Of a stretch of 64,000 nt of DNA, positions 42,959-51,284 are shown piece after piece. Location: positions 7,006,001 to 7,070,000 of the forward strand of contig NZ_CP109327.1 in NCBI RefSeq assembly GCF_035918155.1, written 5' to 3'. Source of the DNA: Streptomyces sp. NBC_01591. Lineage in GTDB: Bacteria; Actinomycetota; Actinomycetes; Streptomycetales; Streptomycetaceae. The notes under the pieces were generated by a model. That model was not told the origin of the DNA and made no database searches. It worked only from the letters and a program-made list of their open reading frames with translations. The first letter of the stretch is position 1; each line of letters starts with the position of its first letter. The position numbers and the translations under genes were made by a program.

Positions 42959-44269
42959 ATGGCCGTCTCCAAGCGCCTCCGCTACGAGATCCTCCGCAGG
43001 GACAACCACACCTGCAGGTACTGCGGAGCGACCGCCCCCGACGCGCCGCTCTGCGTCGACCACGTCACCCCGGTCGCGCTTGGCGGCACCGACACCCCCA
43101 ACAACCTCGTCACGAGCTGCGAACCCTGCAACAGCGGCAAGAGCTCGGCGACCGTCGATGCCGCGGTTGTGGCCGGCGTCAGCGACGACGCACTGCGATG
43201 GGCCGACGCCATGAAGCAGGCCGCGGCCAACATGCTCGAGCAGGAGAAGCCCAAGCTCGAATACCGCGCAGCTTTCCGCGCGGAATGGGACCGGTGGGAG
43301 GCCAGCGAAGGAAAGCCCATCGAGCTTCCCAGCGACTGGAAGCCCAGCGTCGAACGCTTCCGAGTCGCGGGACTGCCCTCCTGGGTATGGGGCGACATCG
43401 TCGACACAGCCATGGGCTACGACAAAGTCCTCAACAGCAACAAGTTCAAGTACTGCTGCGGCATCGCCTGGAACAAGGTCACCGCCATGCAGGAGGAAGC
43501 CCGGCGAATCGTTGGCGCAAGCCCAATGCCGGTGCCTCTCGACAGCCGCAAGTCGGTGATCGAGGCCGCGCTTACCGTCTGGCGCTGCGGCCTGGTCGAG
43601 AACGAGAAGCCGCCAACCACGGAACAGGAAGACGAGTTCCGCCGAAGCCTTGGCGAACTTTCCGATTTGGACCCCGAGCGAATCATCCAGGCTGCCCAGT
43701 ACGCCACCTACTTCGGGACCAGCAACATTGCTGTCGCGCTGCGCGACATGGACCACGACGCGGCTTCCCGCGCATGGCGCTCCGCATGGCCTACTACCTG
43801 GGTCCCCGGCAACGAGCCCTGGGGCGGCAAGTTCGTCGGTGGCCCTACCGACGAGCAGCAAGAGTGGGTCAAGGAGCAGATCGAGAAGCTTCTCGACGCC
43901 GATGTCTACGTGACTCGTATCGTGCAAGCGGCTAGTTACGCCGGTTCGCACAAGTCGGCTCGGATCTACCACGGCCTGAGCGACGAAGAACTCGAACTGA
44001 CAGGGATCAGTGGCTGGCATTCGCGAGCTTCCGAACTGTGGCGCGTTGCCTATACGGCCTCTGGCATGGCTGAGCCGACTGAGGGTGAAGCCTCCAGGTT
44101 CTTCGCAAGCCTCAAGCGCATCGGTATGGACGGCGAGTTCTATCTGGCCGACGTCTACGAGGCGGCATCCGCGGCCGGCAGTTACCAGGACCCGGACGTG
44201 ACCACCTGCCTCACGCGGCACCTCTCCGTGTTCGAAGCTGCAGCCCTTCCCGTGGGCGGTAAGAACTGA
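42959..44269 (+). CDS. HNH endonuclease domain protein
   Basis: 436 residues. The N-terminal HNH module reads RRDNHTCRYCGATAP, LCVDHVTPVALGGTDTPNNLVTSCEPCNSGKSS, with the Cys pairs and catalytic His present. The remaining 350 residues are helical and anonymous (SWVWGDIVDTAMGYDKVLNSNKFKYCCGIAWNKV). In Streptomyces phages this architecture sits just before the replication initiator, and the nuclease may act in replication or as a homing-like enzyme (inference). ATG at 42959 has GAAGG upstream and is under the TGTAGCTACA array. Confidence 0.8.
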   Translation: MAVSKRLRYEILRRDNHTCRYCGATAPDAPLCVDHVTPVALGGTDTPNNLVTSCEPCNSGKSSATVDAAVVAGVSDDALRWADAMKQAAANMLEQEKPKLEYRAAFRAEWDRWEASEGKPIELPSDWKPSVERFRVAGLPSWVWGDIVDTAMGYDKVLNSNKFKYCCGIAWNKVTAMQEEARRIVGASPMPVPLDSRKSVIEAALTVWRCGLVENEKPPTTEQEDEFRRSLGELSDLDPERIIQAAQYATYFGTSNIAVALRDMDHDAASRAWRSAWPTTWVPGNEPWGGKFVGGPTDEQQEWVKEQIEKLLDADVYVTRIVQAASYAGSHKSARIYHGLSDEELELTGISGWHSRASELWRVAYTASGMAEPTEGEASRFFASLKRIGMDGEFYLADVYEAASAAGSYQDPDVTTCLTRHLSVFEAAALPVGGKN

Positions 44270-45348
44270 TGGCCCGCATCCGTTCGATCAAGCCCGAACT
44301 CCGTACCTCCATCACGGTGTCCCTGTGGCCGCGCGAGGTCCGGTACTTCTTCATCCTTCTTTGGGGCTACTTCGATGACTACGGCCGCGGCGTCGACGAC
44401 GAACTCCTCATCGCCTCCGACTGCTTCCCCCGCGACCGTGACGTCACTCCCGAGGTCGTAGACGGCTGGCTGGAGACCATCGCCGAGGCCGGCCCGCTGT
44501 GCCGCTACGAGGTCGACGGTCGCCGCTACCTGCACGCTCCAAACTGGCGTGAGCACCAGAAGCCCTCGCACCCGACCCGGTCGAAGATCCCGCCGTGCCC
44601 GGACGACGAGCCCGACGACTTCAAGCGTTGGCGCGAGGTGAACCCGCAGCGCCTCCGGAGCCGCTCGCGAAAGTCTCGCGAAGCTCTCCAGAAGATCCCC
44701 GCAACGCCCCCAGAGACTCCCCAGGCCCCTTCCGGAGAGTCTTCCGACGACCTCGCCGACTCCTCCATCTGGGATGTCGAGGCAGACGAGGCGGCTGACG
44801 GTCAGCACGCCCTCACGGTTGGCGAAGGTGCTGGTCAGGGCAATGGGCCTGACTCTTCTGAAGCATTCCGGAGCGATTCCGGAGACGCTCCGGAGCATTT
44901 CGTCCCTGAGCTAGGGAGCAAGGGAGCTAGGGAGCTAGGGAGCAAGGGAGCGAGGGGGTGTGGGGGCGAAGGCGATCCGCGAAGTACCCGCGGTGCCGTT
45001 GCTCCGGCCGAACGGCCTGTCGGCCTCGCCCCGATCGACGTCGATGGCTTCTCGGTCACCGACACGATGCGTCGCTGGGTGGCCGCGACCTTCCCCGGCT
45101 TCGACATCGAGCACGCCACCGCCCAGTTCGTCAGCCACTACCGATCCACGGGCGCCCGCCGCAAGTCGTGGCCCGACGCTTGGCAGAAGTGGATCAGGGA
45201 CGACGCGAAGAAGGCCGCCGACCGCCAGCAGCGGTACGCGAGCAACGTCGTCCAACTGCCCTCCGGACAGGCCCTCTCCGGCACCGACGCGACCGTCGAC
45301 GGATGGATGGCCCTTGCCGCCCAATTCGACTCGAAGGAGCCCGCATGA
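44269..45348 (+). CDS. Phage replication-initiation protein (replisome organiser type)
   Basis: 359 residues. MARIRSIKPELRTSITVSLWPREVRYFFILLWGYFDDYGRGVDDELLIASDCFPRD is the N-terminal winged-helix segment of actinophage replication initiators; HAPNWREHQKPSHPTRSKIPPC is also characteristic. A long low-complexity linker carries six 8-bp DNA repeats (44908-44955). The C-terminus (FSVTDTMRRWVAATFPGFDIEHATAQFVSHYRSTGARRKSWPDAWQKWIRDDAKKA) looks like a DnaD/helicase-loader contact domain. Coupled to the HNH gene (shared TGATG). Confidence 0.75.
   Translation: MARIRSIKPELRTSITVSLWPREVRYFFILLWGYFDDYGRGVDDELLIASDCFPRDRDVTPEVVDGWLETIAEAGPLCRYEVDGRRYLHAPNWREHQKPSHPTRSKIPPCPDDEPDDFKRWREVNPQRLRSRSRKSREALQKIPATPPETPQAPSGESSDDLADSSIWDVEADEAADGQHALTVGEGAGQGNGPDSSEAFRSDSGDAPEHFVPELGSKGARELGSKGARGCGGEGDPRSTRGAVAPAERPVGLAPIDVDGFSVTDTMRRWVAATFPGFDIEHATAQFVSHYRSTGARRKSWPDAWQKWIRDDAKKAADRQQRYASNVVQLPSGQALSGTDATVDGWMALAAQFDSKEPA
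44908..44955 (+). repeat. Six tandem 8-bp iterons inside the replication gene
   Basis: Unit GAGCWAGG repeats six times without a gap (GAGCTAGG, GAGCAAGG, GAGCTAGG, GAGCTAGG, GAGCAAGG, GAGCGAGG), encoding LGSKGAREL-type protein. Lambda-type initiators bind iterons within their own gene, so this is an origin candidate. Confidence 0.6.
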
Positions 45349-46085
45349 ACGAGAAGGAAGCGTCCATGCTGCTCGGTCACTGCGCCGCCTTCGATAACCG
45401 CAAGCCGTCCGCTGCCGCTGCCACAGCCTGGGCTGCCGCCCTCCACGACGTGCCGCTCGACCAGGACGCCAAGGCCGCGGTCGCCGCGTACTACAGCACC
45501 CCGCCCAAGGACCCCGACCAGCGTCTGTGGATCCTGCCGCATCACGTCCGCACCCTCCGGTCGAAGATCCGTAGCCAGCGGTTGGAGAACTTCCAGTACC
45601 AGCCGATCGGCGACGAGACCGTCGGCGAGTACTTGGCCCGGTACCGCGGTCAGGTGCAGGCCATTGCGTCCGGCCGAGTCGCTGCCCCCACTGGGCGGCT
45701 GGCCCTCGAAGGCGGACCATCTGCCGGCTTCATGCGGGAGTTGGAGGACCGCGGCTGGGAAGGCAACCGAACTGTCCTGGACTCCGACGAGGAGCCCCTA
45801 GCGGACACCGTGCGCCGAGCTGGCCCGCTCGGGGTCGAGTGCCCGATGTGCGGCGCCGAGATCGGCTTCCCCTGCAGCACTGGCAAAGCCACCAACAAGC
45901 ACCCGCTCGGCAAGCCGCTTGCCAAGCCGCACACCGCCCGCACCCGCGCCGTATCCGGTGAACCGCAGCTGACCATTGCGCAGCGGGCCGCCGAGGAAGA
46001 GCGGATCCGCGAAGCGTCCCGGCGCGCACTTGAGCGTCTCGCTGACGAGGAGAGCATCCCCGACGCCGCCAGGACCACCGCATGA
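45345..46085 (+). CDS. Replication-associated protein with C-terminal zinc finger
   Basis: 246 residues. The N-terminal 100 residues are helical (SMLLGHCAAFDNRKPSAAAATAWAAALHDVPLDQDAKAAVAAYYS, DQRLWILPHHVRTLRSKIRSQRLENF). A zinc finger CPMCGAEIGFPCSTGKATNKHPLG...PHTAR follows. It occupies the place of a helicase loader behind the initiator (inference); no ATP-binding loop is present, so it is not DnaC-like. Coupled by ATGA. Confidence 0.6.
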   Translation: MNEKEASMLLGHCAAFDNRKPSAAAATAWAAALHDVPLDQDAKAAVAAYYSTPPKDPDQRLWILPHHVRTLRSKIRSQRLENFQYQPIGDETVGEYLARYRGQVQAIASGRVAAPTGRLALEGGPSAGFMRELEDRGWEGNRTVLDSDEEPLADTVRRAGPLGVECPMCGAEIGFPCSTGKATNKHPLGKPLAKPHTARTRAVSGEPQLTIAQRAAEEERIREASRRALERLADEESIPDAARTTA

Positions 46086-46252
46086 TGCCGATCCCGCCGG
46101 CCGCGGTCGCCGTGATGACCGCCGCCACCGACGACTACCGCACCACCACCCCCACCGAGCAGCAAACACCCGAGGGTCTCGTCGACCGGATCGGCGAGTA
46201 CCTCCTCAGCTCCGGCTACGAGATCCGCCCCGACCTCGACGAGGCCACATGA
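46082..46252 (+). CDS. Short early protein
   Basis: 56 residues: MMPIPPAAVAVMTAATDDYRTTTPTEQQTPEGLVDRIGEYLLSSGYEIRPDLDEAT. The helical tail is a plausible small domain. ATG overlaps the previous stop and its own stop overlaps the next ATG, which supports it as a gene despite its length. Confidence 0.55.
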   Translation: MMPIPPAAVAVMTAATDDYRTTTPTEQQTPEGLVDRIGEYLLSSGYEIRPDLDEAT

Positions 46253-46461
46253 CCCCGTCGTGCCGGGTATGCGGGCGCCCACTGCGTTCGGAGCGGTGGG
46301 CGGCCCTCCGCATCGGACCCGTCTGTGAACGCCGCACACGCGGGCACACAGCACCTCGGGCGGTCGTCGCGCACGCCACACCCGACATCCACCCCGGCCA
46401 GACCGAAATCCCCCTCCCGCCCATGCAACACGAACTCGAACTCACCTGGAGAACCCGATGA
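46249..46461 (+). CDS. Short Cys-containing early protein
   Basis: 70 residues: CRVCGRPLRSERWAALRIGPVCERR (two Cys pairs of a zinc site), then GQTEIPLPPMQHELEL. Common small phage gene type whose role is unknown. Coupled by ATGA on both sides. Confidence 0.55.
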   Translation: MTPSCRVCGRPLRSERWAALRIGPVCERRTRGHTAPRAVVAHATPDIHPGQTEIPLPPMQHELELTWRTR

Positions 46462-46849
46462 CCGAGTCCGACCGCCCGGCGATGACGATGCGGGAGATCC
46501 GCGAAGCCCTCGGCCACGTCCAGCCAGCGTCCCCGTTGCCACCTGCGAGGCCACCGAATACGCGGTGTCGATCCTTCCCGAGGACGACATCAACCGGCAC
46601 GTCTTCGCCATCACAGTCGAATACCGCGGCGTCGGCCAGTGGGCTGTTACCCGGCACGGGTCCTGCCTCGGAGCCGACGGCACCTGGGACCAGGGGGTCA
46701 AGCCCTATGACCGCGGCGACGACTGGGTGACCGCCCACCGCTTCGACCTGGACACCGCACTCCGGCTCGCCCGCGAAGCAGCCCCGCACATCGTCGTCAA
46801 CGGCCGCACCGCCACCGAGGTCTACCGCCTTACTCACCCTGCCGCCTGA
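46458..46849 (+). pseudogene. Early gene broken by a frameshift near 46530
   Basis: The coupled ATG at 46458 starts MTESDRPAMTMREIREALGHVQPA. From about 46530 the plausible protein continues in a different frame (VPVATCEATEYAVSILPEDDINRHVFAITVEYRGVGQWAVTRHGSCLGADG ... TATEVYRLTHPA, stop 46849). A single-base change or -1 slip on TCCCC would join the two. Alternatively, a second gene starts at the GTG near 46563. Confidence 0.45.
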
Positions 46850-46879
46850 TGCGCCTCCCGCCACCCACAGGAGCACGAC

Positions 46880-47134
46880 ATGACCACACCCGCCGACGAC
46901 GTCCCGTGGGCAGCAGGCCGTGACGCGTCTTGGTACAACCGCCCCGACGTTCATAGCCACAAGGTCGTCCACATGGCCGGACGCCCCATCCGCGAGGGCA
47001 CGGCGTCCCGTTGCGGCCGGTCCGTCCTCGACGACGGCCTGACCTGGATTCCCGAGCAGGTGCCCAACCACATCCGGTGCCGCAGCAACGGATGCCGCCA
47101 AGCATGGCCTACCACCGCCAACACGGCCCCGTGA
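46880..47134 (+). CDS. Small protein with zinc-like Cys pairs
   Basis: 84 residues: DVPWAAGRDASWYNRPDVHSHKVVHMAGRPIREGTASRCGRSVLDDG and VPNHIRCRSNGCRQAW. ATG at 46880 is preceded by CAGGAGCACGAC, the same 15-base ribosome-site-plus-start as the gene at 47218. Function unknown. Confidence 0.55.
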   Translation: MTTPADDVPWAAGRDASWYNRPDVHSHKVVHMAGRPIREGTASRCGRSVLDDGLTWIPEQVPNHIRCRSNGCRQAWPTTANTAP

Positions 47135-47143
47135 CGCACAGCT

Positions 47144-47172
47144 GGACGGCCCCGCTGATACCAGGGCCGTCC
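47144..47172 (+). terminator. Hairpin between early transcription units
   Basis: GGACGGCCC (47144-47152) with GGGCCGTCC (47164-47172), nine pairs, 11-base loop, 10 bases after the previous stop. Confidence 0.55.
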
Positions 47173-47217
47173 GCCACTAGCACACCACACACCGCTACCC
47201 ACACGCAGGAGCACGAC

Positions 47218-47580
47218 ATGTACCCCGCCCTCTTCGCCACCCCCGGTGTCAAGCGGTTCGCCGAGGAGATCGACCAGGAGCGCCAGGCGCAGCTCAAGAA
47301 GTTCGGCGACCAGCACCACCCCGACATGTCCGGTGACGCGTCCGCCCAGTGCGAGGCCCGCGAGATGTTCGCTGAGTGGGCGGACAACTACAAAGCCATC
47401 AACGACGGCGAGCTCGACCCACGTGACACCGATCGCCGCCTGGACTGGACCGGGATTCTCCTGGAGGAGGTCTACGAAGCACTCGCCGAGTCCGACCCGG
47501 CCCAGCTCCGCGCCGAGCTGCTCCAGGTCGCCGCCGTCTGTGCCGCGTGGGTGTCGGACATCGACCGCCGCACCCCATGA
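47218..47580 (+). CDS. MazG-like nucleotide pyrophosphohydrolase
   Basis: 120 residues: GVKRFAEEIDQERQAQLKKFGDQHHPD, then WTGILLEEVYEALAESDPAQLRAELLQVAAVCAAWVSDI. The E-E-x-x-E and E-L-x-Q-V-A-A/D helices of the all-alpha NTP pyrophosphatase fold are visible. Such phage proteins remove unwanted nucleotides or lower alarmone pools (family knowledge). ATG at 47218 after CAGGAGCACGAC. Confidence 0.72.
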   Translation: MYPALFATPGVKRFAEEIDQERQAQLKKFGDQHHPDMSGDASAQCEAREMFAEWADNYKAINDGELDPRDTDRRLDWTGILLEEVYEALAESDPAQLRAELLQVAAVCAAWVSDIDRRTP

Positions 47581-47620
47581 CGCGCCGCGCGCCCACCGTA
47601 CCCACCACCAGGAGGACCCC

Positions 47621-47947
47621 GTGACCACCGCACCCGCCAACCCGTCCGATGAGGCCGCCCCCAAGGCGCACGACACCGCTGGTCCCGCGAGCTTCTTCCA
47701 GCCGGGCCACACCTACCTGCGCTTCGTCGGGGACCGGGACCTCTACTTCCGCGTCTCGCTCGTCTCCACCGAAAACCCCAACCGCCCCAACAGCCTCACC
47801 GGAGACGGCCCCGTCGCCTACGGATGGGCATGCACTGAGCAGCCGACCACAGGGTGGGTGCCGACGGGCCACACCAACGTCACCGGTTGGCGAGACGTCA
47901 CCGAGACCCCAGCTGCCCCTGCCACGCCCGAGGAGCCCACCCGATGA
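47621..47947 (+). CDS. Early protein with FxPGHxY domain
   Basis: 108 residues from GTG 47621 (GGAGGACCCC upstream). SFFQPGHTYLRFVGDRDLYFRVSLVSTENPN and GPVAYGWACTEQPTTGWVPTGH resemble the protein at 51793 (FYRPGHIYTDRD, FRCDVV, GPAALGWRF). A paralogous small beta domain of unknown function. Coupled to the next gene. Confidence 0.58.
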   Translation: MTTAPANPSDEAAPKAHDTAGPASFFQPGHTYLRFVGDRDLYFRVSLVSTENPNRPNSLTGDGPVAYGWACTEQPTTGWVPTGHTNVTGWRDVTETPAAPATPEEPTR

Positions 47948-48630
47948 CCACCACACCCGCCGACGTCCTTCGCGCCGCTGCCGAGAAGCTGCGCGTCCTT
48001 GCCGCTGCTGTCAGCGCACCCGAAGCCCGGTACCAGCCCTTTCACGCAGACGGAACCGACGTCACGCAGGGCCGCAGCCCTGGCATGTACGACGTCGCCA
48101 AAACGGAAACCGTTGAACTCGCGGACTACATCGCCGTCCTGCACCCCGGGATTGGCCTCGCCCTCGCCGACTGGCTGGAGACCACAGCCGGCTACTACGC
48201 CCCGGGTCCGACGCACCCCACACATGTGGTGCACGCCCTCGCGGTGGCCCGGCAGATCCTCGGCACCACGACGGAGACCAGGGCGACCGTGGCCGATATG
48301 CAGCCCGAGACCGTGGCGCACCCGGCGACCACCGCATGGACCGTCGAGTACAAGATCGACGACGACACCACCTGGTACTACCTCGGCACCTACAGCCGGG
48401 AGGGTGCCGACTTCATGGTCCGCGACCTTGCAAACAGGGACACGGAGACCCGTCTCGTCAGGGCGACGACCACGTACACCGTCGAGCCCGCCCCCGCCGT
48501 GACCGAGGAGCCCGAGTTCGCTGGACCGCGCCAGTGCGGCCACGACGACTACCACGACGCCCACGAGTGGGCCGACCTCCCGCACATCTGGTGCCCCGGC
48601 CACAGCCTCGCCGAGGAGCCGGGCCGATGA
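47944..48630 (+). CDS. Unrecognised early protein with terminal Cys/His cluster
   Basis: 228 residues. The first 110 residues (TPADVLRAAAEKLRVLAAAVSAPE, VAKTETVELADYIAVLHPGIGLALADWLETTAGYYAPGPTHPTHVVHALAVARQILGTT) are a conserved Streptomyces phage domain that often begins with PADVLR.AA..LR. The C-terminus RQCGHDDYHDAHEWADLPHIWCPGHS could bind zinc. Coupled on both sides. Confidence 0.6.
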   Translation: MTTTPADVLRAAAEKLRVLAAAVSAPEARYQPFHADGTDVTQGRSPGMYDVAKTETVELADYIAVLHPGIGLALADWLETTAGYYAPGPTHPTHVVHALAVARQILGTTTETRATVADMQPETVAHPATTAWTVEYKIDDDTTWYYLGTYSREGADFMVRDLANRDTETRLVRATTTYTVEPAPAVTEEPEFAGPRQCGHDDYHDAHEWADLPHIWCPGHSLAEEPGR

Positions 48631-48770
48631 GCGCGAACGGATACGCCGGCATCAGCCTGGCTGGACGGTGGGAGTGCGGCGCCTGCGGAGCGTCCGGAGA
48701 CGGCTGGTGGGACGAGGACAACGGCCTCGTCCTGGACACCGAGCACGAGTGCGAGGAGTCGACCCGATGA
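48627..48770 (+). CDS. Short zinc-ribbon peptide
   Basis: 47 residues: GRWECGACGASGDGWWDEDN and HECEEST. One CxxC pair plus Cys in the tail. ATGA-coupled with both neighbours, which is the main reason to call it. Confidence 0.5.
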   Translation: MSANGYAGISLAGRWECGACGASGDGWWDEDNGLVLDTEHECEESTR

Positions 48771-49774
48771 GCGACCGCATCCGCCTCGACGACCTCACCG
48801 ACACCGACCTCGACGCTCTGTACGACCAGCTCGACGCCACCTCCCGCGAGCGCGCCCACCTCGTCGCACTCCTCGCAGCCCTCCACCCCTCCCATATCGG
48901 CCACACCGACCCGGCCGCCCCGAAGTGGGCAGTCGTCACCATCGAGACGCCCGCCGGCCAAATGACCTGGCACATCGCCGAGCGCGACATCGACCTCTTC
49001 ACCCACGTCCAGCCCACAAACCGGATCTGCCGCGGCTGGGACGGCCACACCACCGACGAGAAGTACCAGCGGATGCGCGATCTCACCGAGGCCACCCCGA
49101 GCCTGCTCTCGCTCGACACCGTGGCCGAGCACCAGCGCGAACACATCAAGCAACTCATCGCCCGCATCACCACGCTGGAGCACGTCGCCGCGGGCAACAA
49201 ACGGCACGTCGCCGCCATCGTGCCCGAGCTGGAACGCGCCGAGGCCCGCGCCGAGCAGGCCGAGCATGACGCCGCCCGGTTCCACGCCGCATGGCACAGC
49301 GCCCGCCTACGCGCCCAGCGCGAAGCCAGCCACTCCCGCGTATGCCGAATCAGCCGCAACGGATGGAAGCGCCGCGCCGAGCAGGCCGAGCGGGATCACG
49401 GCCGCGCCGAAATCCTCCGCGCCACCGCCGAGCACAACGCCCAAGACCAGGCAGACCGGCGCCGCACTGCCGAGGCCGCCCTCGCCCGCGTGCAGGCCCT
49501 TGCACCGATGCTCGACGGCCTTGACCACCTCATTGCCACCAGTAGCCGCGATTGGGGCGAGTACCGCGTAGATGCCTGGCTGTGGGCCGTCTTCGTCGGC
49601 TGGGACTGCGAAGAGCAGCACGACCACGACGAGACGTGCGACGACGGAGCAGCCATGGCCGAGCAGCAGCAGCGGCACGGCTGGAGCGACGAGGCCGTGG
49701 CCAAAGCCCGCCGCTTCCGGGCCGCCGTCCGCGCGGTGGCTGCCCTCGACAAGCAGCAGCCCGCCATCAACTGA
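48767..49774 (+). CDS. Coiled-coil early protein
   Basis: 335 residues. An N-terminal 110-residue domain (DTDLDALYDQLDATSRERAHLVALLAALHP, KWAVVTIETPAGQMTWHIAERDIDLFTHV) is followed by a long charged coiled coil (about 120-245) and a C-terminal Trp-rich segment (WLWAVFVGWDCEEQHDHDETC). The domain resembles small phage proteins with WH.......F.HV; function unknown. Confidence 0.6.
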   Translation: MSDRIRLDDLTDTDLDALYDQLDATSRERAHLVALLAALHPSHIGHTDPAAPKWAVVTIETPAGQMTWHIAERDIDLFTHVQPTNRICRGWDGHTTDEKYQRMRDLTEATPSLLSLDTVAEHQREHIKQLIARITTLEHVAAGNKRHVAAIVPELERAEARAEQAEHDAARFHAAWHSARLRAQREASHSRVCRISRNGWKRRAEQAERDHGRAEILRATAEHNAQDQADRRRTAEAALARVQALAPMLDGLDHLIATSSRDWGEYRVDAWLWAVFVGWDCEEQHDHDETCDDGAAMAEQQQRHGWSDEAVAKARRFRAAVRAVAALDKQQPAIN

Positions 49775-49788
49775 CGAGGAGGAAGCCC

Positions 49789-50283
49789 ATGGTGATCCCG
49801 GACCGGCCGGCGGAGGGGCTGTTCGAGATGCTCGCCAACGGTACCGAGTACGAGGACGAGGTCGAGATCGTCGACCAGCCAGCACAGGAAGTACGCCGCG
49901 CGTACGCCAGTGTGCTTGCCACGTGGCTCTACGGAGAGGAATCGAAGCAGGCGCACCGCCGCGAGATCGACGCCCTCTCCGCCCGCGCCGAGCAGGCAGA
50001 GGCCGCCGTCGCCCGCGTGCGGAAGCTCGCCACCCGCTGGGCCATCCTCCGCACCTACGGAGGCGCCGCCTACGAACTCCGCAAGGCACTGGACGAGAAA
50101 CCGGCCGAGACGACACCCCTCGTCCACCAGAGCACGAAGCCGCAGGCCAGCCACTCGGCAGGGGCGGACGAACCCGCCCTCGACGAGCAGCAGCCCACCT
50201 GCCGCTGCGGAGAGTCCACCGACCCGCGCGTCGTTCACCGCGCCGACAGCCCATGCCACATGGACGAGCAGCCCACCACCTGA
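49789..50283 (+). CDS. Helical early protein with Cys-rich tail
   Basis: 164 residues. EAEQ-type helix in the middle (REIDALSARAEQAEAAVARVRKLATRWAILRTYGGAAYELRKAL), like the linker helices of its neighbours, and a C-terminal TCRCGESTDPRVVHRADSPCHMDEQ. ATG at 49789 after GAGGAGGAAGCCC. Followed by a terminator. Confidence 0.58.
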   Translation: MVIPDRPAEGLFEMLANGTEYEDEVEIVDQPAQEVRRAYASVLATWLYGEESKQAHRREIDALSARAEQAEAAVARVRKLATRWAILRTYGGAAYELRKALDEKPAETTPLVHQSTKPQASHSAGADEPALDEQQPTCRCGESTDPRVVHRADSPCHMDEQPTT

Positions 50284-50290
50284 CCCGCCC

Positions 50291-50317
50291 GGCCGCCCCG
50301 CACCGTACGGGGCGGCC
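50291..50317 (+). terminator. Terminator in the early region
   Basis: GGCCGCCCCG (50291-50300) with CGGGGCGGCC (50308-50317), 10 perfect pairs, seven-base loop. Confidence 0.65.
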
Positions 50318-50352
50318 ACGGCGAACCCCAACCGCCGCGAACGGAGAACCCC

Positions 50353-51108
50353 GTGACCAGCACCACCATCTGCGCCGAGTACTCCACCCACACCGACCAC
50401 CCACCCGTCGGCCCGTGCGTCCTCCGGCCTGGCCACCGCGGCCACATCCACCAGGACGTCCGCGGCATGCAATGGTCCGGCCGGCCGGGCGCCTGCCCGA
50501 ACAGCCCTACCGGAGAGCACCGCTACGACGAGGGCGACGGCAGGCCCGAGAGCCGCACCTGTGACCACTGCGGAGCAGGAGGATGCTGCGTCCCCGGTGC
50601 GCCAGCGGAGTACTGCGGCGCCCTCTCTTCGCCGATCTTCGACACGGCGCCCGCCGAGTGCGTTCTTCGCCCCGGCCATTCCGGCAGCCACGCCGACAAC
50701 CATGGCGGCCGCTGGCGGTACATCACCGACGAGTCCGCCGCAGGCTCCGATTCCGATGACGAGCTGCGCGCCCGGCTGCACGCAGCGATCCGGGCGATCG
50801 GCTGCGGCGAGCAGGAGATTGCCGAGCTGCGCCAGCGCACCGAGAACGCCGAGATGCGACTGCAGCACGTTCGCGAAGTGCTCCTCGAGGACGGGTACTT
50901 CACGGCCGACGAGATCGGCCCGGACCTCGCGCCCCGCCTCGGGGAATGGCTCATTCACCACCAGGGCCGCACCGACCAGGCAGAAGCCACCGCCACCCGC
51001 GTGCGAGACGCGCTCCACCGATGGCGCCAGCACACCCTCATGCCCCAGACCATGCGCGTACTCAACGACATCCTCGTTGCCCTCGAGGAGCGTCAGGAGC
51101 ACCCATGA
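50353..51108 (+). CDS. Protein with two CxLxxGHxGxH motifs
   Basis: 251 residues from GTG 50353. The N-terminus holds CVLRPGHRGHIHQDVRGMQW and later CVLRPGHSGSHADNHGGRW, two copies of the recurring mini-motif, with CDHCGAGGCC between. The rest is a helical coiled-coil-like part (ELRARLHAAIRAIGCGEQEIAELRQRTENAEMRLQHVREVL) and a C-terminal helix. Likely a zinc-binding early protein; function unknown. Confidence 0.6.
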   Translation: MTSTTICAEYSTHTDHPPVGPCVLRPGHRGHIHQDVRGMQWSGRPGACPNSPTGEHRYDEGDGRPESRTCDHCGAGGCCVPGAPAEYCGALSSPIFDTAPAECVLRPGHSGSHADNHGGRWRYITDESAAGSDSDDELRARLHAAIRAIGCGEQEIAELRQRTENAEMRLQHVREVLLEDGYFTADEIGPDLAPRLGEWLIHHQGRTDQAEATATRVRDALHRWRQHTLMPQTMRVLNDILVALEERQEHP

Positions 51109-51284
51109 ACGGCACGTGCCCCTGGTGCTGGACTTCGCACGCATGCGACCTCCCCACCGGGCATGACGGCGACCACCAGTGCCGCCTTGGCCACGTCGAG
51201 GCCGGCGATGAACCCGACACCCGGCCCCGCGGCCACCCCGATGTGTTCCATTACGCCACCGATGAGCCCGAGGAGAGCCAATGA
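51105..51284 (+). CDS. Short protein with CxLxxGHxGxH motif
   Basis: 59 residues: CPWCWTSHACDLPTGHDGDHQCRLGH and a tail HPDVFHYATDEPEESQ. ATG overlaps the stop of the previous two-motif gene, which carries the same motif. Confidence 0.55.
   Translation: MNGTCPWCWTSHACDLPTGHDGDHQCRLGHVEAGDEPDTRPRGHPDVFHYATDEPEESQ

Noticed and set aside
44908..44955. CRISPR array
   Set aside because: Unit is 8 bp without spacers and in a coding sequence; iteron or linker explains it.
46881..47217. Additional promoter-regulated operon between early genes
   Set aside because: A terminator hairpin at 47144-47172 and identical ribosome sites are seen, but no clear -35/-10 pair could be supported.
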